Positions 25,785-34,525 are shown, counted from the stretch's first letter. The stretch: 64,000 nucleotides of DNA from Pseudomonas parafulva (GCF_002021815.1 NZ_CP019952.1:2139001-2203000); one strand, 5' to 3'. A program made the numbers and translations. The notes: generated from the letters alone by a model not told the origin.

Positions 25785-27149
25785 TCAGTGACGCGGGCTG
25801 GCAAGCTGGGCATCCGGCACTGACGCCGGCTTGGACTCAGGCGACTCTTCGCGCAGCTCGATTCGCTTGATGGGGCCGACGATCACCAGGTAGCTCAGTA
25901 CTGCCACCAGCGCGTTGGCGCCCACATAGACCAGCGCCCACTTGAACGAGCCGGTGGCGCTGATGATGTAGCCAATCACGATAGGCGTTGTGATCGAGGC
26001 GATGTTGCCGAAGGTATTGAACAGCCCGCCGGACAGGCCGGCGATCTGCTTGGGGGAGGTGTCGGCCACCACTGCCCAGCCCAACGCACCTATGCCTTTG
26101 CCGAAGAAAGCGAGGGTCATGAAGCCCACCACCATCCATTCGGCATCGACGTAGTTGCAGAACACCATGGTGGTGGACAACATCAGGCCGCACACGATGG
26201 GCAGTTTGCGCGAGAAGGTCAGCGAATGGCCGCGGCGCAGCAGCCAGTCCGAGATCACGCCGCCCAGTACCCCACCGATGAAGCCACAGATGGCTGGCAG
26301 CGAAGCGATGAACCCTGCTTTGAGGATGGTCATGCCCCGTTCCTGAACCAGGTACACCGGGAACCAGGTCAGGAAGAAGTAGGTGATGGCGTTGATGCAG
26401 TACTGGCCAAGGTACACACCCAGGAGCATGCGGCTGGTCAGCAATTGCTTGATGTAGCCCCACTTGGGCCCGTCGTTGCCGCGCTTGTGGTCCATGTCCA
26501 CCAAGCCGCCGTTCTGCTCGATGTGTTCAAGCTCGGCGGGGCTGATACGCGGGTGCTGGCGGGGGTTGTAGATGGTCTTGAGCCATATGATCGAGAAAAG
26601 GATGCCCAGCACGCCCATGACCACGAACACATGCTCCCAGCCGAAGCTGAACACGATCCAGCCCATCAGCGGTGCGAACAGGGCAGTGGCAAAATACTGC
26701 GCCGAGTTGAAGATCGCCGAGGCCGTGCCGCGCTCCTGGGTCGGAAACCAGGCGGCGACGATGCGGGCGTTGCCGGGGAACGACGGCGCTTCGGCAAAAC
26801 CGACCAGAAAACGCAGGGTAAACAGAGTGACCACTGCCCAGGCCACCGGCAGGCCGCCGACGAAGCCTTGCAGCAAGGTGAACAGTGACCAGGTGAAGAT
26901 GCTGAATGCATAGACGTTTTTTGAGCCGAAGCGATCGAGCAACCATCCGCCGGGGATCTGTCCGGCCACATAGGCCCAGCCGAAGGCCGAGAATATGTAG
27001 CCCAGGGTGACGGCGTCGATGCCCAGGTCTTTTTGCAGGCTCGACCCTGCAATGGCGATGGTTGCGCGGTCGGCGTAGTTGATCGTGGTCACCACGAACA
27101 GCATGAACAGGATCAGGTAGCGCACATGCGTTTTCTTCGTCGCTTGCAT
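25785..27149 (-). CDS. gudP: MFS hexarate transporter, GudP/ACS family
   Basis: The 454-residue product has twelve membrane helices and belongs to the anion:cation symporter MFS family that includes GudP and GarP. Family marks: 'INYADRATIAIAGSSLQKDLGID' in TM1, 'LDRFGSKNVYAFSIFTWSLFTLLQGF' in TM3-4, 'RFLVGFAEAPSFPGNARIVAAWFP' in TM4-5 and 'GISDWLLRRGHS'-like loop later. It should import galactarate and probably glucarate with protons. The start at ATG 27149 has a good GGGAG SD, and 23 upstream codons read as non-coding. It is the second gene of the operon and lies between kdgD and garD. Confidence 0.88.
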   Translation of the reverse strand: MQATKKTHVRYLILFMLFVVTTINYADRATIAIAGSSLQKDLGIDAVTLGYIFSAFGWAYVAGQIPGGWLLDRFGSKNVYAFSIFTWSLFTLLQGFVGGLPVAWAVVTLFTLRFLVGFAEAPSFPGNARIVAAWFPTQERGTASAIFNSAQYFATALFAPLMGWIVFSFGWEHVFVVMGVLGILFSIIWLKTIYNPRQHPRISPAELEHIEQNGGLVDMDHKRGNDGPKWGYIKQLLTSRMLLGVYLGQYCINAITYFFLTWFPVYLVQERGMTILKAGFIASLPAICGFIGGVLGGVISDWLLRRGHSLTFSRKLPIVCGLMLSTTMVFCNYVDAEWMVVGFMTLAFFGKGIGALGWAVVADTSPKQIAGLSGGLFNTFGNIASITTPIVIGYIISATGSFKWALVYVGANALVAVLSYLVIVGPIKRIELREESPESKPASVPDAQLASPRH

Positions 27150-27251
27150 GCTGGTAGTACTCCCACTAGTTATTGTTGTGCGGGGTCTTCGATTTATGCC
27201 GGAGTAAGACGAGCCCACTCCGGACGCGGCGCTGGCAGGCGCCGCGAGGGT

Positions 27252-28163
27252 TTACTGCGGCCCCATCTTGTCCATCAGGGCCGCAAGCATTTCGTACTCA
27301 TCGGGGCTCAGGTCGGTCAGTGGGGCACGAACCGGGCCTGCATCATGGCCGGCAATGCGGGCACCCGCCTTGACGATGCTGACGGCGTAACCGGCCTTGC
27401 GGTTACGAATGTCCAGGTAGGGCAGGAAGAAGTCGTCGATCAGCTTGGCCACGGTGGCATGATCGTCCCGGGCAATGGCGTGGTAGAAGTCCATGGCGGT
27501 CTTGGGGATGAAGTTGAATACCGCCGATGAATACACCGGCACGCCCAGCGCTTTGTACGCCGCAGCGTAAACTTCGGCAGTCGGTAGCCCGCCCAGGTAG
27601 CTGAAACGCTCACCCAGCCGGCGGCGGATCGACACCATCAGTTCAATGTCACCCAAGCCGTCCTTGTAGCCGATCAGGTTCGGGCACCGCTCGGCCAATT
27701 GTTCGAGCAAGGTGGCGTTGAGGCGACAGACGTTGCGGTTATAGACCACCACCCCGATGTTGACCGACTGGCACACGGCCTCTACATGGGCGGCGACGCC
27801 ATCCTGGCTGGCTTCGGTGAGGTAGTGCGGCAGCAACAGCAACCCCTTGGCACCCAGGCGCTCGGCTTGCTGCGCATACTCGATGGCCTGGCGGGTTGCA
27901 CCACCAACGCCCGCCAGGATAGGTACCGACGTGGCGCAGGTGTCCACCGCTGTCTTGATGACCTGGCTGTATTCGCTGGCAGCCAGGGAGAAGAATTCGC
28001 CCGTACCCCCGGCGGCGAACAGCGCACTTGCGCCGTATGGGGCCAACCATTCCAGGCGTTTGATGTAGCCGGCCTGATTGAAATCGCCCTGCGCATCGAA
28101 GTCGGTGACAGGAAACGACAGCAAGCCGTGGGAGAGGATGGATTTCAGTTCTTGTGGGTTCAT
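27252..28163 (-). CDS. kdgD: 5-dehydro-4-deoxyglucarate dehydratase
   Basis: KdgD dehydrates and decarboxylates 5-dehydro-4-deoxy-D-glucarate to 2,5-dioxopentanoate. The product is 303 residues from the ATG at 28163, the usual size for the class I DapA-like family. Schiff-base Lys167 is in 'IGYKDGLGD', and Tyr141 in 'GVVVYNRNV' is the partner residue. '[12 protein letters not shown]' is the family's substrate-carboxylate loop. An ATG four codons upstream (28175) is a possible alternative start. It is the first gene of the operon and the operator-like site at 28220-28229 sits directly upstream. Confidence 0.9.
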   Translation of the reverse strand: MNPQELKSILSHGLLSFPVTDFDAQGDFNQAGYIKRLEWLAPYGASALFAAGGTGEFFSLAASEYSQVIKTAVDTCATSVPILAGVGGATRQAIEYAQQAERLGAKGLLLLPHYLTEASQDGVAAHVEAVCQSVNIGVVVYNRNVCRLNATLLEQLAERCPNLIGYKDGLGDIELMVSIRRRLGERFSYLGGLPTAEVYAAAYKALGVPVYSSAVFNFIPKTAMDFYHAIARDDHATVAKLIDDFFLPYLDIRNRKAGYAVSIVKAGARIAGHDAGPVRAPLTDLSPDEYEMLAALMDKMGPQ

Positions 28164-28219
28164 TGTTATAGGCATCCAGACGCTTGGGTGGGAGTGATGC
28201 GGTGTATTTGAGGTAAGTT

Positions 28220-28229
28220 ATCGTACAAC
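28220..28229 (-). promoter_or_regulatory. operator-like site upstream of the galactarate operon
   Basis: The 10-mer ATCGTACAAC (plus-strand reading) is identical to the site upstream of the FadR-type regulator at 21687-21696. It lies 57 bp before the kdgD ATG. On the minus strand a TTGAAA hexamer (28233-28238) stands just upstream, so the site would fall between -35 and -10. No good -10 was seen. Confidence 0.6.
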
Positions 28230-28399
28230 CTCTTTCAAGACCAGTCCCTTAGGGAGGTTTTTTTGGTCGGGCTGATTTAAGGGTGGCGTCGATGACTCGC
28301 CATGGCGGGGTGATAGCGTGCGGCAGGGGCCGTGGACAGCGGGTTCTGCTGTCAGGTCATCGTATCTCTAGGGTTAGGCAGTTGCATCCACAAACGACT

Positions 28400-28420
28400 G
28401 GGGCGGCCTTGCGCCGCCCC
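28400..28420 (-). terminator. terminator after the class I amidotransferase-like hydrolase
   Basis: A perfect 8-bp GC stem (GGGGCGGC at 28400-28407, GCCGCCCC at 28413-28420) with a 5-base loop lies 30 bp beyond the hydrolase stop on the minus strand. A GTTTG tract follows on that strand. This fits a factor-independent terminator, though the T-tract is short. Confidence 0.6.
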
Positions 28421-28450
28421 ATGCTTTACTGCTCGCATGCGTGCGAGTGA

Positions 28451-29260
28451 TCAGGCAGCCTGTTGAGGCTTGCCCTGTACCTTGCGCACGTGCGCTCTAC
28501 ACGCATCGCCAAACGCCTGGAAGATCTTGATCGAATCAGGATTCTTGGCAGCTTGCCACTCTGGGTGCCATTGCACGGCAAAGAGAAAGGGCGAAAGGCT
28601 CGGGGCATGAATGGCCTCGACGAGCCCGTCTTCGGCGTGGGCAATAGCTTCGATGCCCTTGCCCAGGTTGCGCAGCCCTTGGCCGTGCAGGGAGTTGACG
28701 CGAATCTCATCCGTGCCAAGGGTGTCGCGCAGCCAGCTACCGGGCTTGATCTTCACGCTGTGGGCCTGCGCGTACTGCACCTCGACAGGGTCTTCCGGGT
28801 TTTCGCGGTGATCATTGAAGCCAGGCTCGGCGTAGACCTTCTGATAGATGTCCCCGCCCAGCGCCACGTTGATTTCCTGCATGCCCCGGCACACGCCGAA
28901 GATGGGCAGGCCGCGCTTGATTGCGGCCTTGACCAGCGGAATGTCGAACAGGTCGCGGTTCTTGTCCTGGCCCTTGCCCGGGGTCTCGTTCTCCTGGCCA
29001 TACAGCGCTGGGTCGATGTTGCTGCCCGCACCCGTCAAGTACACGCCGTCGGCCATGTCCAGGTAGGTCTCCAGTGCCTCGGTGCCACAGCAGGTGGGCA
29101 CCAGGACCGGGACGCAATCGGCGAAGTCGACCAGCGGGGTGATGTATTTGTGGGTCATGACTTGGTAGTCATGGCCTTTGCGCTCTTGGGTACCCATGGT
29201 CATCAGAACGATGGGTTTGCGCAGGGAAGGTTGCTTGTTGCCAATGTTGCTGTTGGACAT
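28451..29260 (-). CDS. gamma-glutamyl-gamma-aminobutyrate hydrolase family protein (peptidase C26)
   Basis: The 269-residue protein is a class I glutamine-amidotransferase-like hydrolase of the PuuD group. Nucleophile Cys124 is in 'PIFGVCRGMQEINVALGG', His232 and Glu234 complete the triad in 'VQWHPEW', and 'SLHGQGLRNLG' is the family's substrate loop. PuuD releases GABA from gamma-glutamyl-GABA in putrescine catabolism. Other puu genes are not adjacent, so the substrate could be another gamma-glutamyl amide. It is alone between the galactarate operon and the lysine genes. A 10-bp inverted repeat (29399-29422) lies upstream and may be its operator. Confidence 0.85.
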   Translation of the reverse strand: MSNSNIGNKQPSLRKPIVLMTMGTQERKGHDYQVMTHKYITPLVDFADCVPVLVPTCCGTEALETYLDMADGVYLTGAGSNIDPALYGQENETPGKGQDKNRDLFDIPLVKAAIKRGLPIFGVCRGMQEINVALGGDIYQKVYAEPGFNDHRENPEDPVEVQYAQAHSVKIKPGSWLRDTLGTDEIRVNSLHGQGLRNLGKGIEAIAHAEDGLVEAIHAPSLSPFLFAVQWHPEWQAAKNPDSIKIFQAFGDACRAHVRKVQGKPQQAA

Positions 29261-29688
29261 ATGTCACCTTGGGACAGGTTGAACCTGTCGTTGTTGTGCA
29301 GGTGCAAGGCGCGCGGCGCTGGTGCAACCTGGGGCCCCGAGCACTGCCGACTCGTCGGCGTCGACGATGTCGGTCGGGACTTGGTGTTAGATTGCCAGAG
29401 CCGTTTGATATGTCAAACGGCTGCAGCCGGTCTCTAAGCCCGGATTGCGGGGTCGACCGGGCTATAAGTCAGCGCCGGCGTGGGTTTGGCTGGGGCGAGG
29501 GTCAATAATACTTAACGACGCAGTCGACTCATTGCAGCGGCGCAATGATCCACGGGTTTCATGTGCTAGCCGTTGAGGTTGTGAGGTTGATCTGACCGGA
29601 TCGCGTGGCCCTGCCAGCATGCGTGGGTTAGTCTGCTGAGCTGTTGCGGTGCAGCTCAACCCTCCATGATCAGAAGAAGGATAGTTTG
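29261..29688. other. 428-bp divergent intergenic region
   Basis: The gap between the hydrolase gene and dpkA holds no convincing gene. It contains the two inverted repeats listed at 29399-29422 and 29437-29463. Both divergent promoters should be here, but no clear -35/-10 pair was found. Confidence 0.5.
29399..29422. promoter_or_regulatory. perfect 10-bp inverted repeat, probable repressor site
   Basis: AGCCGTTTGA (29399-29408) is repeated inverted as TCAAACGGCT (29413-29422) around a 4-base centre. It lies 139 bp before the hydrolase start and 267 bp before the dpkA start, in a 428-bp divergent gap. The length and spacing are typical of a dimeric repressor operator. A second, weaker inverted repeat (AGCCCGG at 29437-29443 with CCGGGCT at 29457-29463) lies close by. 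Confidence 0.5.
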
Positions 29689-30714
29689 ATGGCCATTCCC
29701 ACCCGCGAGCCCGTCGTGCATGTTCCCTTTGCTGAGCTCAAAGCCTTGCTTGAGTCGATCTTCGAACGACATGGCTGCACACCGGCAGTGGCTCGGGTTC
29801 TGGCCGCCAACTGTGCCAGCGCCGAGCGTGATGGCGCCCATAGCCATGGCGTGTTCCGCATGCCCGGCTACGTCTCGACCTTGGCCAGCGGTTGGGTGGA
29901 CGGCAAGGCTACGCCCGAGATCAGTGATCTGGCGGCCGGCTACATTAGCGTCGATGCGCGGGGTGGTTTTGCGCAGCCTGCACTGGCGGCTGCCCGGGAC
30001 TTGATGGTAGCCAAGGCGCGTGCTGCTGGGATCGCAGTGCTGGCCATCTACAATTCCCACCATTTCGCCGCATTGTGGCCGGACGTGGAACCGTTCGCCG
30101 AACAGGGCCTGGTTGCCCTGAGCGTGGTCAACAGCATGACCTGCGTCGTACCTCACGGTGCACGCAAGCCGGTATTCGGGACCAACCCGATCGCCTTCGC
30201 TGCGCCCTGCGAAGGGCATCCGCCCATCGTATTCGACATGGCGACCAGCGCGATGGCCCATGGCGATGTGCAGCTGGCAGCCCGCGCCGGGGAGGCAGTG
30301 GCCCTGGGGGTAGGCGTGGACGGGCAGGGCCAGGTGACTCAGGACCCGGCCAAGATCCTGGACGGCGGTGCCCTGCTTCCGTTCGGCGGGCACAAGGGCT
30401 CAGCCCTGTCGATGATGGTAGAGCTGCTGGCAGCTGCACTCACCGGCGGGCATTTTTCGTGGGAGTTCGACTGGTCCGGCCATCCCGGGGCCAAGACGCC
30501 GTGGACGGGGCAGTTGCTGATCGTCATCGACCCGCAGGTTGCACAAGGTCAACGGTTCGCCCAGCGCAGTCGCCTGCTGCTGGAGCAAATGGAGGCGGCC
30601 GGTGTCAGCCGCATGCCAGGTGCGCGGCGGCACTTGGAGCGTGAGCGGGCGCAGCGCGAAGGGGTGGCGATCACCGCCAGTGCCCTGCAGGCGTTGCGCG
30701 ATCTGCTCACCTGA
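29689..30714 (+). CDS. dpkA: delta1-piperideine-2-carboxylate reductase / Ldh-type malate-lactate dehydrogenase
   Basis: The 341-residue protein is an Ldh-family NAD(P)H oxidoreductase with the characteristic fold. 'ANCASAERDGAHSHGVFRMPGYVSTL' and 'AGIAVLAIYNSHHFAALWPDVEPFA' are typical; the His pair in NSHHF is at the active site. In P. putida the family member DpkA reduces delta1-piperideine-2-carboxylate to L-pipecolate in D-lysine catabolism. It lies 148 bp before an AmaC-like aminotransferase gene, which matches this pathway. Start is ATG 29689 after an AGAAGAAGG SD; 15 upstream codons are non-coding-like. The symbol rests on the family and on the neighbouring gene. Confidence 0.82.
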   Translation: MAIPTREPVVHVPFAELKALLESIFERHGCTPAVARVLAANCASAERDGAHSHGVFRMPGYVSTLASGWVDGKATPEISDLAAGYISVDARGGFAQPALAAARDLMVAKARAAGIAVLAIYNSHHFAALWPDVEPFAEQGLVALSVVNSMTCVVPHGARKPVFGTNPIAFAAPCEGHPPIVFDMATSAMAHGDVQLAARAGEAVALGVGVDGQGQVTQDPAKILDGGALLPFGGHKGSALSMMVELLAAALTGGHFSWEFDWSGHPGAKTPWTGQLLIVIDPQVAQGQRFAQRSRLLLEQMEAAGVSRMPGARRHLERERAQREGVAITASALQALRDLLT

Positions 30715-30862
30715 TCGCGGCCGGGCAGGGTAGGCGGACCCGCGCCCGATCATGCAGTGTTGCATATCCCCCTTGCACGATAGTTGGTGCCCATTCCCAG
30801 CCAGTACGGGTATGCTCTTGGCTGCCTTTTTGACTCGCCCTGATCCCAAGGAGCTGCACGCT

Positions 30863-32059
30863 GTGTTCAAACATGTCGAAGCCTACGCCGGCGACCCGAT
30901 CCTCTCGTTGATGGAAACCTTCAAGGCCGATCCGCGCGCCGACAAAGTCAACCTGAGCATCGGCCTTTACTACGACGAAGCCGGAGTAGTGCCGCAGCTC
31001 GCTGCAGTGGATGCAGTGGAAAAGCGCATCGCAGGTCAGGATCACGATGCTTCGCTGTACCTGCCGATGGAAGGCCTTGCCAGCTACCGCCAGGCCATTC
31101 AGGCCCTGCTGTTCGGTGCCGACCATCCGGCGGTTGCTGGCGGTCGCGTGGCGACGGTGCAGACCGTCGGTGGTTCCGGGGCCCTGAAGGTCGGTGCCGA
31201 CTTCCTCAAGCGTTATTTCCCGCAGGCGCAAGTCTGGGTCAGCAACCCTACCTGGGACAACCATCGCGCCATCTTCGAGGGTGCAGGTTTCACCGTTAAC
31301 ACCTACCCGTACTTCGACCAGGCCACCCGTGGCGTGGACTTCGAGGGCATGCTTGCCACGTTGCACACTTTGCCTGCCAACAGTGTGGTGCTGCTGCACC
31401 CCTGCTGCCACAACCCGACGGGTGCCGACCTGGATCAGGGCCAGTGGCAGCAAGTGGTAGAGGTGGTCAAGGCCCGCCAGTTGATCGCCTTCCTGGACAT
31501 CGCCTACCAAGGGTTTGCCCAGGGTCTGGTCGAAGACGTGTTCGCCATCCGCGAGATGGCCAGCGCAGGCGTGCCATGCCTGGTCAGCAACTCGTTCTCC
31601 AAGATCTTCTCCCTATATGGGGAGCGTGTGGGCGGCCTGTCGGTGGTTTGCGACGATGCAGCCACGGCGCAGAGCGTGCTCGGCCAGCTGAAGGCCACCG
31701 TGCGCCGCAATTATTCCAGCCCGCCCAACTTCGGCGCCCAACTGGTCGCAGGCGTGCTCAACGATCCCGCCCTCAATGCCCAGTGGGCTGCGGAAGTAGA
31801 GGTGATGCGCACCCGCATCCTGGACATGCGCCAGGCGCTGGTCGATGCGCTGGGTGTGCTGCTGCCGGGGCGTGATTTCCAGTTCCTGCTGCGTCAGCGG
31901 GGCATGTTCAGTTACACCGGCTTTAGCGTGGAGCAGGTGCGCCGTTTGCGCGATGAGTTTGGCGTTTACCTGATCGACAGTGGCCGCGTGTGCATGTCAG
32001 GCCTGCGGCCGGCGAACCTGCAGCGGGTTGCCGAGGCCTTCGCGGCTGTACATCAGTAA
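30863..32059 (+). CDS. amaC: aromatic/D-lysine aminotransferase, TyrB/AmaC type
   Basis: The 398-residue class I PLP aminotransferase has the catalytic lysine at K247 in '[16 protein letters not shown]', with '[12 protein letters not shown]' and '[14 protein letters not shown]' (Asp212 for the pyridine nitrogen, Tyr215) upstream. It is the length of TyrB. The start is GTG 30863 with an AAGGAG SD nine bases upstream; frames 37 codons upstream were rejected because they lack this context and family similarity. Next to dpkA, the context suggests the AmaC role, converting D-lysine to 2-oxo-6-aminocaproate (piperideine carboxylate). A tyrosine aminotransferase role cannot be excluded. A hairpin follows (32091-32119). 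Confidence 0.83.
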   Translation: MFKHVEAYAGDPILSLMETFKADPRADKVNLSIGLYYDEAGVVPQLAAVDAVEKRIAGQDHDASLYLPMEGLASYRQAIQALLFGADHPAVAGGRVATVQTVGGSGALKVGADFLKRYFPQAQVWVSNPTWDNHRAIFEGAGFTVNTYPYFDQATRGVDFEGMLATLHTLPANSVVLLHPCCHNPTGADLDQGQWQQVVEVVKARQLIAFLDIAYQGFAQGLVEDVFAIREMASAGVPCLVSNSFSKIFSLYGERVGGLSVVCDDAATAQSVLGQLKATVRRNYSSPPNFGAQLVAGVLNDPALNAQWAAEVEVMRTRILDMRQALVDALGVLLPGRDFQFLLRQRGMFSYTGFSVEQVRRLRDEFGVYLIDSGRVCMSGLRPANLQRVAEAFAAVHQ

Positions 32060-32090
32060 GCACCCCAGGCTTGACGTTTTGCAGCAACCC

Positions 32091-32119
32091 TCGCCGAGGC
32101 CGCCCTGTGGCTTCGGCGA
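32091..32119 (+). terminator. terminator-like hairpin after the aminotransferase gene
   Basis: An 11-bp stem with one wobble (TCGCCGAGGCC at 32091-32101, GGCTTCGGCGA at 32109-32119) and a 7-base loop lies 32 bp after the stop. A moderately T-rich tract (TTGCCTTTCC) follows. Good candidate for factor-independent termination. Confidence 0.6.
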
Positions 32120-32226
32120 TTGCCTTTCCATTTCCGCATTCCGTGCTCACGGACGCCTGTGCCAGCCAGGGCCTTCTCCACGCGGAGCGTGCTGGGCCGC
32201 CCGGCTGCACCTACCGCTTGTACAGA

Positions 32227-32269
32227 CAAGTGCAACCGCCCCTCCGAAAAAGGCTTCGCAAGTGCAACC
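32227..32269 (+). promoter_or_regulatory. 11-bp direct repeat spaced three helical turns apart
   Basis: CAAGTGCAACC occurs at 32227-32237 and again at 32259-32269, with start-to-start spacing of 32 bp, close to three turns of DNA. It lies 103-146 bp before the transporter ATG. Same-face direct repeats of this size often bind AraC- or TyrR-type activators. No specific regulator can be named. Confidence 0.45.
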
Positions 32270-32372
32270 TTTCCGTGCACAATCGCGCCCCTCTTTTTCC
32301 GGTTGAGTAGGGCGCAGCCAACGCTTCGTCATTCTCAGCCTGTTGCAGTCTTGCGAGTGGAGCGTCACCCGG

Positions 32373-33653
32373 ATGAATGAGCAGGCCTCAAGCGTAGAAC
32401 AGCGTTACGAACAAACGACCGCCGCCAGCCTCGGCAAATGGGCCCGGCAGGACACCACCTGGATGCTCGGCCTATTTGGCACCGCCATTGGCGCAGGTAC
32501 GCTTTTCCTGCCGATCAATGCCGGCCTTGGCGGGTTCTGGCCGTTGCTGGTGCTGGCGGTGCTGGCCTTCCCGATGACGTACTACGCCCACCGCGGGCTG
32601 ACCCGGTTCGTGCTTTCGGGGCGCGAAGGGGCAGACATCACCGACGTGGTAGAACAACACTTCGGCATCAAGGCTGGCGCCTTGATCACAGTCCTGTACT
32701 TCTTTGCCATCTTCCCCATCCTGCTCATTTACAGTGTGGCCCTGACCAATACCGTCAGCAGCTTCATGGAGCACCAGCTGCACATCGCGCCTCCACCCCG
32801 TGCGCTGCTGTCATTTGTGCTGATCCTGGGCCTGCTCGCGATCGTACGCTGCGGCGAACAGGCCACGGTCAAGGTCATGAGCCTGTTGGTCTATCCGTTC
32901 ATCGTGGCCCTGGCGCTGCTGGGCCTGTACCTGATCCCGCACTGGACCGGTGGTATTCTTGACAGCGCCCACACGGTGCCCAGCGGTTCGGCCTTCCTGC
33001 ATACGGTATGGCTGGCCATCCCGGTGATGGTGTTCTCGTTTAACCATTCCCCTATCATCTCGGCCTTCGCGGTCGACCAGAAACGCCGCTATGGCGATCA
33101 TGCAGACGCGCGCAGCGGCCAGATCCTGGCACGTGCGCACCTGCTAATGGTGGCCATGGTGCTGTTTTTCGTCTTCAGCTGCGTGCTGACCCTCGATAGC
33201 GCGCAACTGGCCGAAGCCAAGGCGCAGAACCTGTCGATCCTGTCGTACCTGGCCAACCATTTCAGCAACCCGACCATCGCCTTTGCCGCGCCCTTGATCG
33301 CCTTCGTCGCTATCGCCAAGTCATTCCTAGGCCATTACATCGGCGCCAGCGAAGGCCTCAAGGGCATCATCGGCAAGACTGGCGCGCGCCCGGGTGCCAA
33401 GGCCCTGGACCGCGTGGTGGCGGCGCTGATGCTGGTGGTGTGCTGGATCGTTGCCACGCTCAACCCCAGCATCCTGGGCATGATCGAGTCCCTCGGCGGC
33501 CCGATCATCGCAGTGTTGCTGTTCCTGATGCCCATGTATGCCATTCGCCGCGTGCCTGCCATGCGCAAGTACAGCGGGGCGCTGTCGAACGTGTTCGTCA
33601 CCGTGATCGGCCTGGTCGCCCTGACTTCGGTCGTCTACGGCCTCTTGGCCTAA
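32373..33653 (+). CDS. serine/threonine transporter, HAAAP family (SdaC type)
   Basis: The 426-residue protein has eleven hydrophobic segments. Its first helix, 'WMLGLFGTAIGAGTLFLPINAG', with the GAGTLFLP motif, is diagnostic of the hydroxy/aromatic amino-acid permease family; 'FSFNHSPIISAFAVDQKRRYG' in the middle supports SdaC/TdcC-type serine or threonine symporters. Proton coupling is typical. Start is ATG 32373 with a weak GTGGAG SD. The upstream direct repeat suggests regulation. Substrate (Ser/Thr) is assigned by family only. A hairpin follows at 33667-33705. Confidence 0.85.
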   Translation: MNEQASSVEQRYEQTTAASLGKWARQDTTWMLGLFGTAIGAGTLFLPINAGLGGFWPLLVLAVLAFPMTYYAHRGLTRFVLSGREGADITDVVEQHFGIKAGALITVLYFFAIFPILLIYSVALTNTVSSFMEHQLHIAPPPRALLSFVLILGLLAIVRCGEQATVKVMSLLVYPFIVALALLGLYLIPHWTGGILDSAHTVPSGSAFLHTVWLAIPVMVFSFNHSPIISAFAVDQKRRYGDHADARSGQILARAHLLMVAMVLFFVFSCVLTLDSAQLAEAKAQNLSILSYLANHFSNPTIAFAAPLIAFVAIAKSFLGHYIGASEGLKGIIGKTGARPGAKALDRVVAALMLVVCWIVATLNPSILGMIESLGGPIIAVLLFLMPMYAIRRVPAMRKYSGALSNVFVTVIGLVALTSVVYGLLA

Positions 33654-33666
33654 GCCTGCAGCAGCA

Positions 33667-33705
33667 GGCCCGCCCCGGTGCCCGGCAAGTGCGCCAGGGC
33701 GGGCC
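33667..33705 (+). terminator. hairpin after the Ser/Thr transporter gene
   Basis: A perfect 9-bp GC stem (GGCCCGCCC at 33667-33675, GGGCGGGCC at 33697-33705) encloses a 21-base loop starting 14 bp after the stop. There is no T-tract, so factor-dependent termination or mRNA protection is as likely. Confidence 0.45.
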
Positions 33706-33806
33706 GTTGCCACACCGGCAACAAATTCACCTTGCCCCATAGGCACATGCTGGCCGTCATGGTTAACTCGTGATCCTTTTCCCAACCCAAGATCGAGGAT
33801 TTCGTC

Positions 33807-34307
33807 ATGGCTCAAGTGACTCTCAAAGGCAACCCCGTCCAGGTCAATGGCTCGCTGCCACAGGTTGGCGCCCAGGCGCCGGCGTTTTCCCTGGTAGGCG
33901 AGGGGCTGGCCGACAAGTCGCTCAAGGACTTCGCTGGCAAGCGCAAGGTGCTGAACATCTTCCCAAGTGTCGATACGCCTACCTGCGCCACGTCCGTGCG
34001 CAAGTTCAATGCCCAGGCCAATGACCTGGCCAACACTGTCGTACTGTGCGTTTCCGCCGACCTGCCATTTGCCCAGGCTCGCTTCTGCGGCGCCGAAGGC
34101 CTGGAAAACGTCAAGAACCTGTCCACCATGCGTGGCCGTGAGTTCCTTGAGCAGTATGGTGTGGCCATCGCCGACGGCCCCTTGGCTGGGCTGGCTGCCC
34201 GCGCCGTCGTGGTACTGGACGAGCACGACAAGGTGCTGCACAGCGAGCTGGTAGCTGAAATCGCCGACGAGCCCGACTACGAGGCAGCCCTTGCCGCATT
34301 GAAGTGA
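33807..34307 (+). CDS. tpx: thiol peroxidase
   Basis: Tpx is a 166-residue atypical 2-Cys peroxiredoxin that reduces hydrogen and alkyl peroxides with thioredoxin. Peroxidatic Cys60 is in '[15 protein letters not shown]' and resolving Cys94 is in '[10 protein letters not shown]', the normal spacing. The length matches E. coli Tpx (168). It is a single gene between hairpins at 33667-33705 and 34366-34400. SD GAGGA precedes the ATG. No oxidative-stress regulator site was recognised upstream. Confidence 0.95.
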   Translation: MAQVTLKGNPVQVNGSLPQVGAQAPAFSLVGEGLADKSLKDFAGKRKVLNIFPSVDTPTCATSVRKFNAQANDLANTVVLCVSADLPFAQARFCGAEGLENVKNLSTMRGREFLEQYGVAIADGPLAGLAARAVVVLDEHDKVLHSELVAEIADEPDYEAALAALK

Positions 34308-34365
34308 CGGCGCCGGGCAGGGATCGAACCTTCCGCCTGCCCATCGCTCCAAGCTATACCCTGTA

Positions 34366-34400
34366 ACGGCCCGGAACGCTTTTCCGGGCCGTTTTCGTTT
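34366..34400 (+). terminator. factor-independent terminator after tpx
   Basis: An 11-bp perfect stem (ACGGCCCGGAA at 34366-34376, TTCCGGGCCGT at 34382-34392) with a 5-base loop is followed by TTT CG TTT. This is the most canonical terminator in the window, 58 bp after the tpx stop. Confidence 0.85.
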
Positions 34401-34525
34401 AAAGTTCAGGGTCTTGGCAACGTCAGGCAAAGGTAAACCTCTGGTAAAGGCGCTTTGCTTGGCCGTCGACAGTGCTTATCGTTCACCCTCCTGAATCGTC
34501 AATCCGAACAAGGTTCGTTCAACCC

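Larger units (their letters stand above)
32060..32372. other. 313-bp intergenic region before the Ser/Thr transporter gene
   Basis: This gap contains the hairpin at 32091-32119 and the direct repeat at 32227-32269. No gene was seen; the frames across it are shadows. Confidence 0.5.

Noticed and set aside
28227..28259. Terminator-like AACCTC...GAGGTT followed by a T-run on the plus strand
   Set aside because: No plus-strand gene ends here; the region is the promoter of the minus-strand kdgD operon, and the pairing uses a long loop. It is probably chance overlap with the operator region.
33327..34430. 367-codon minus-strand frame over tpx and the Ser/Thr transporter
   Set aside because: Covers two well-supported genes and their terminators on the opposite strand; composition is shadow-like.
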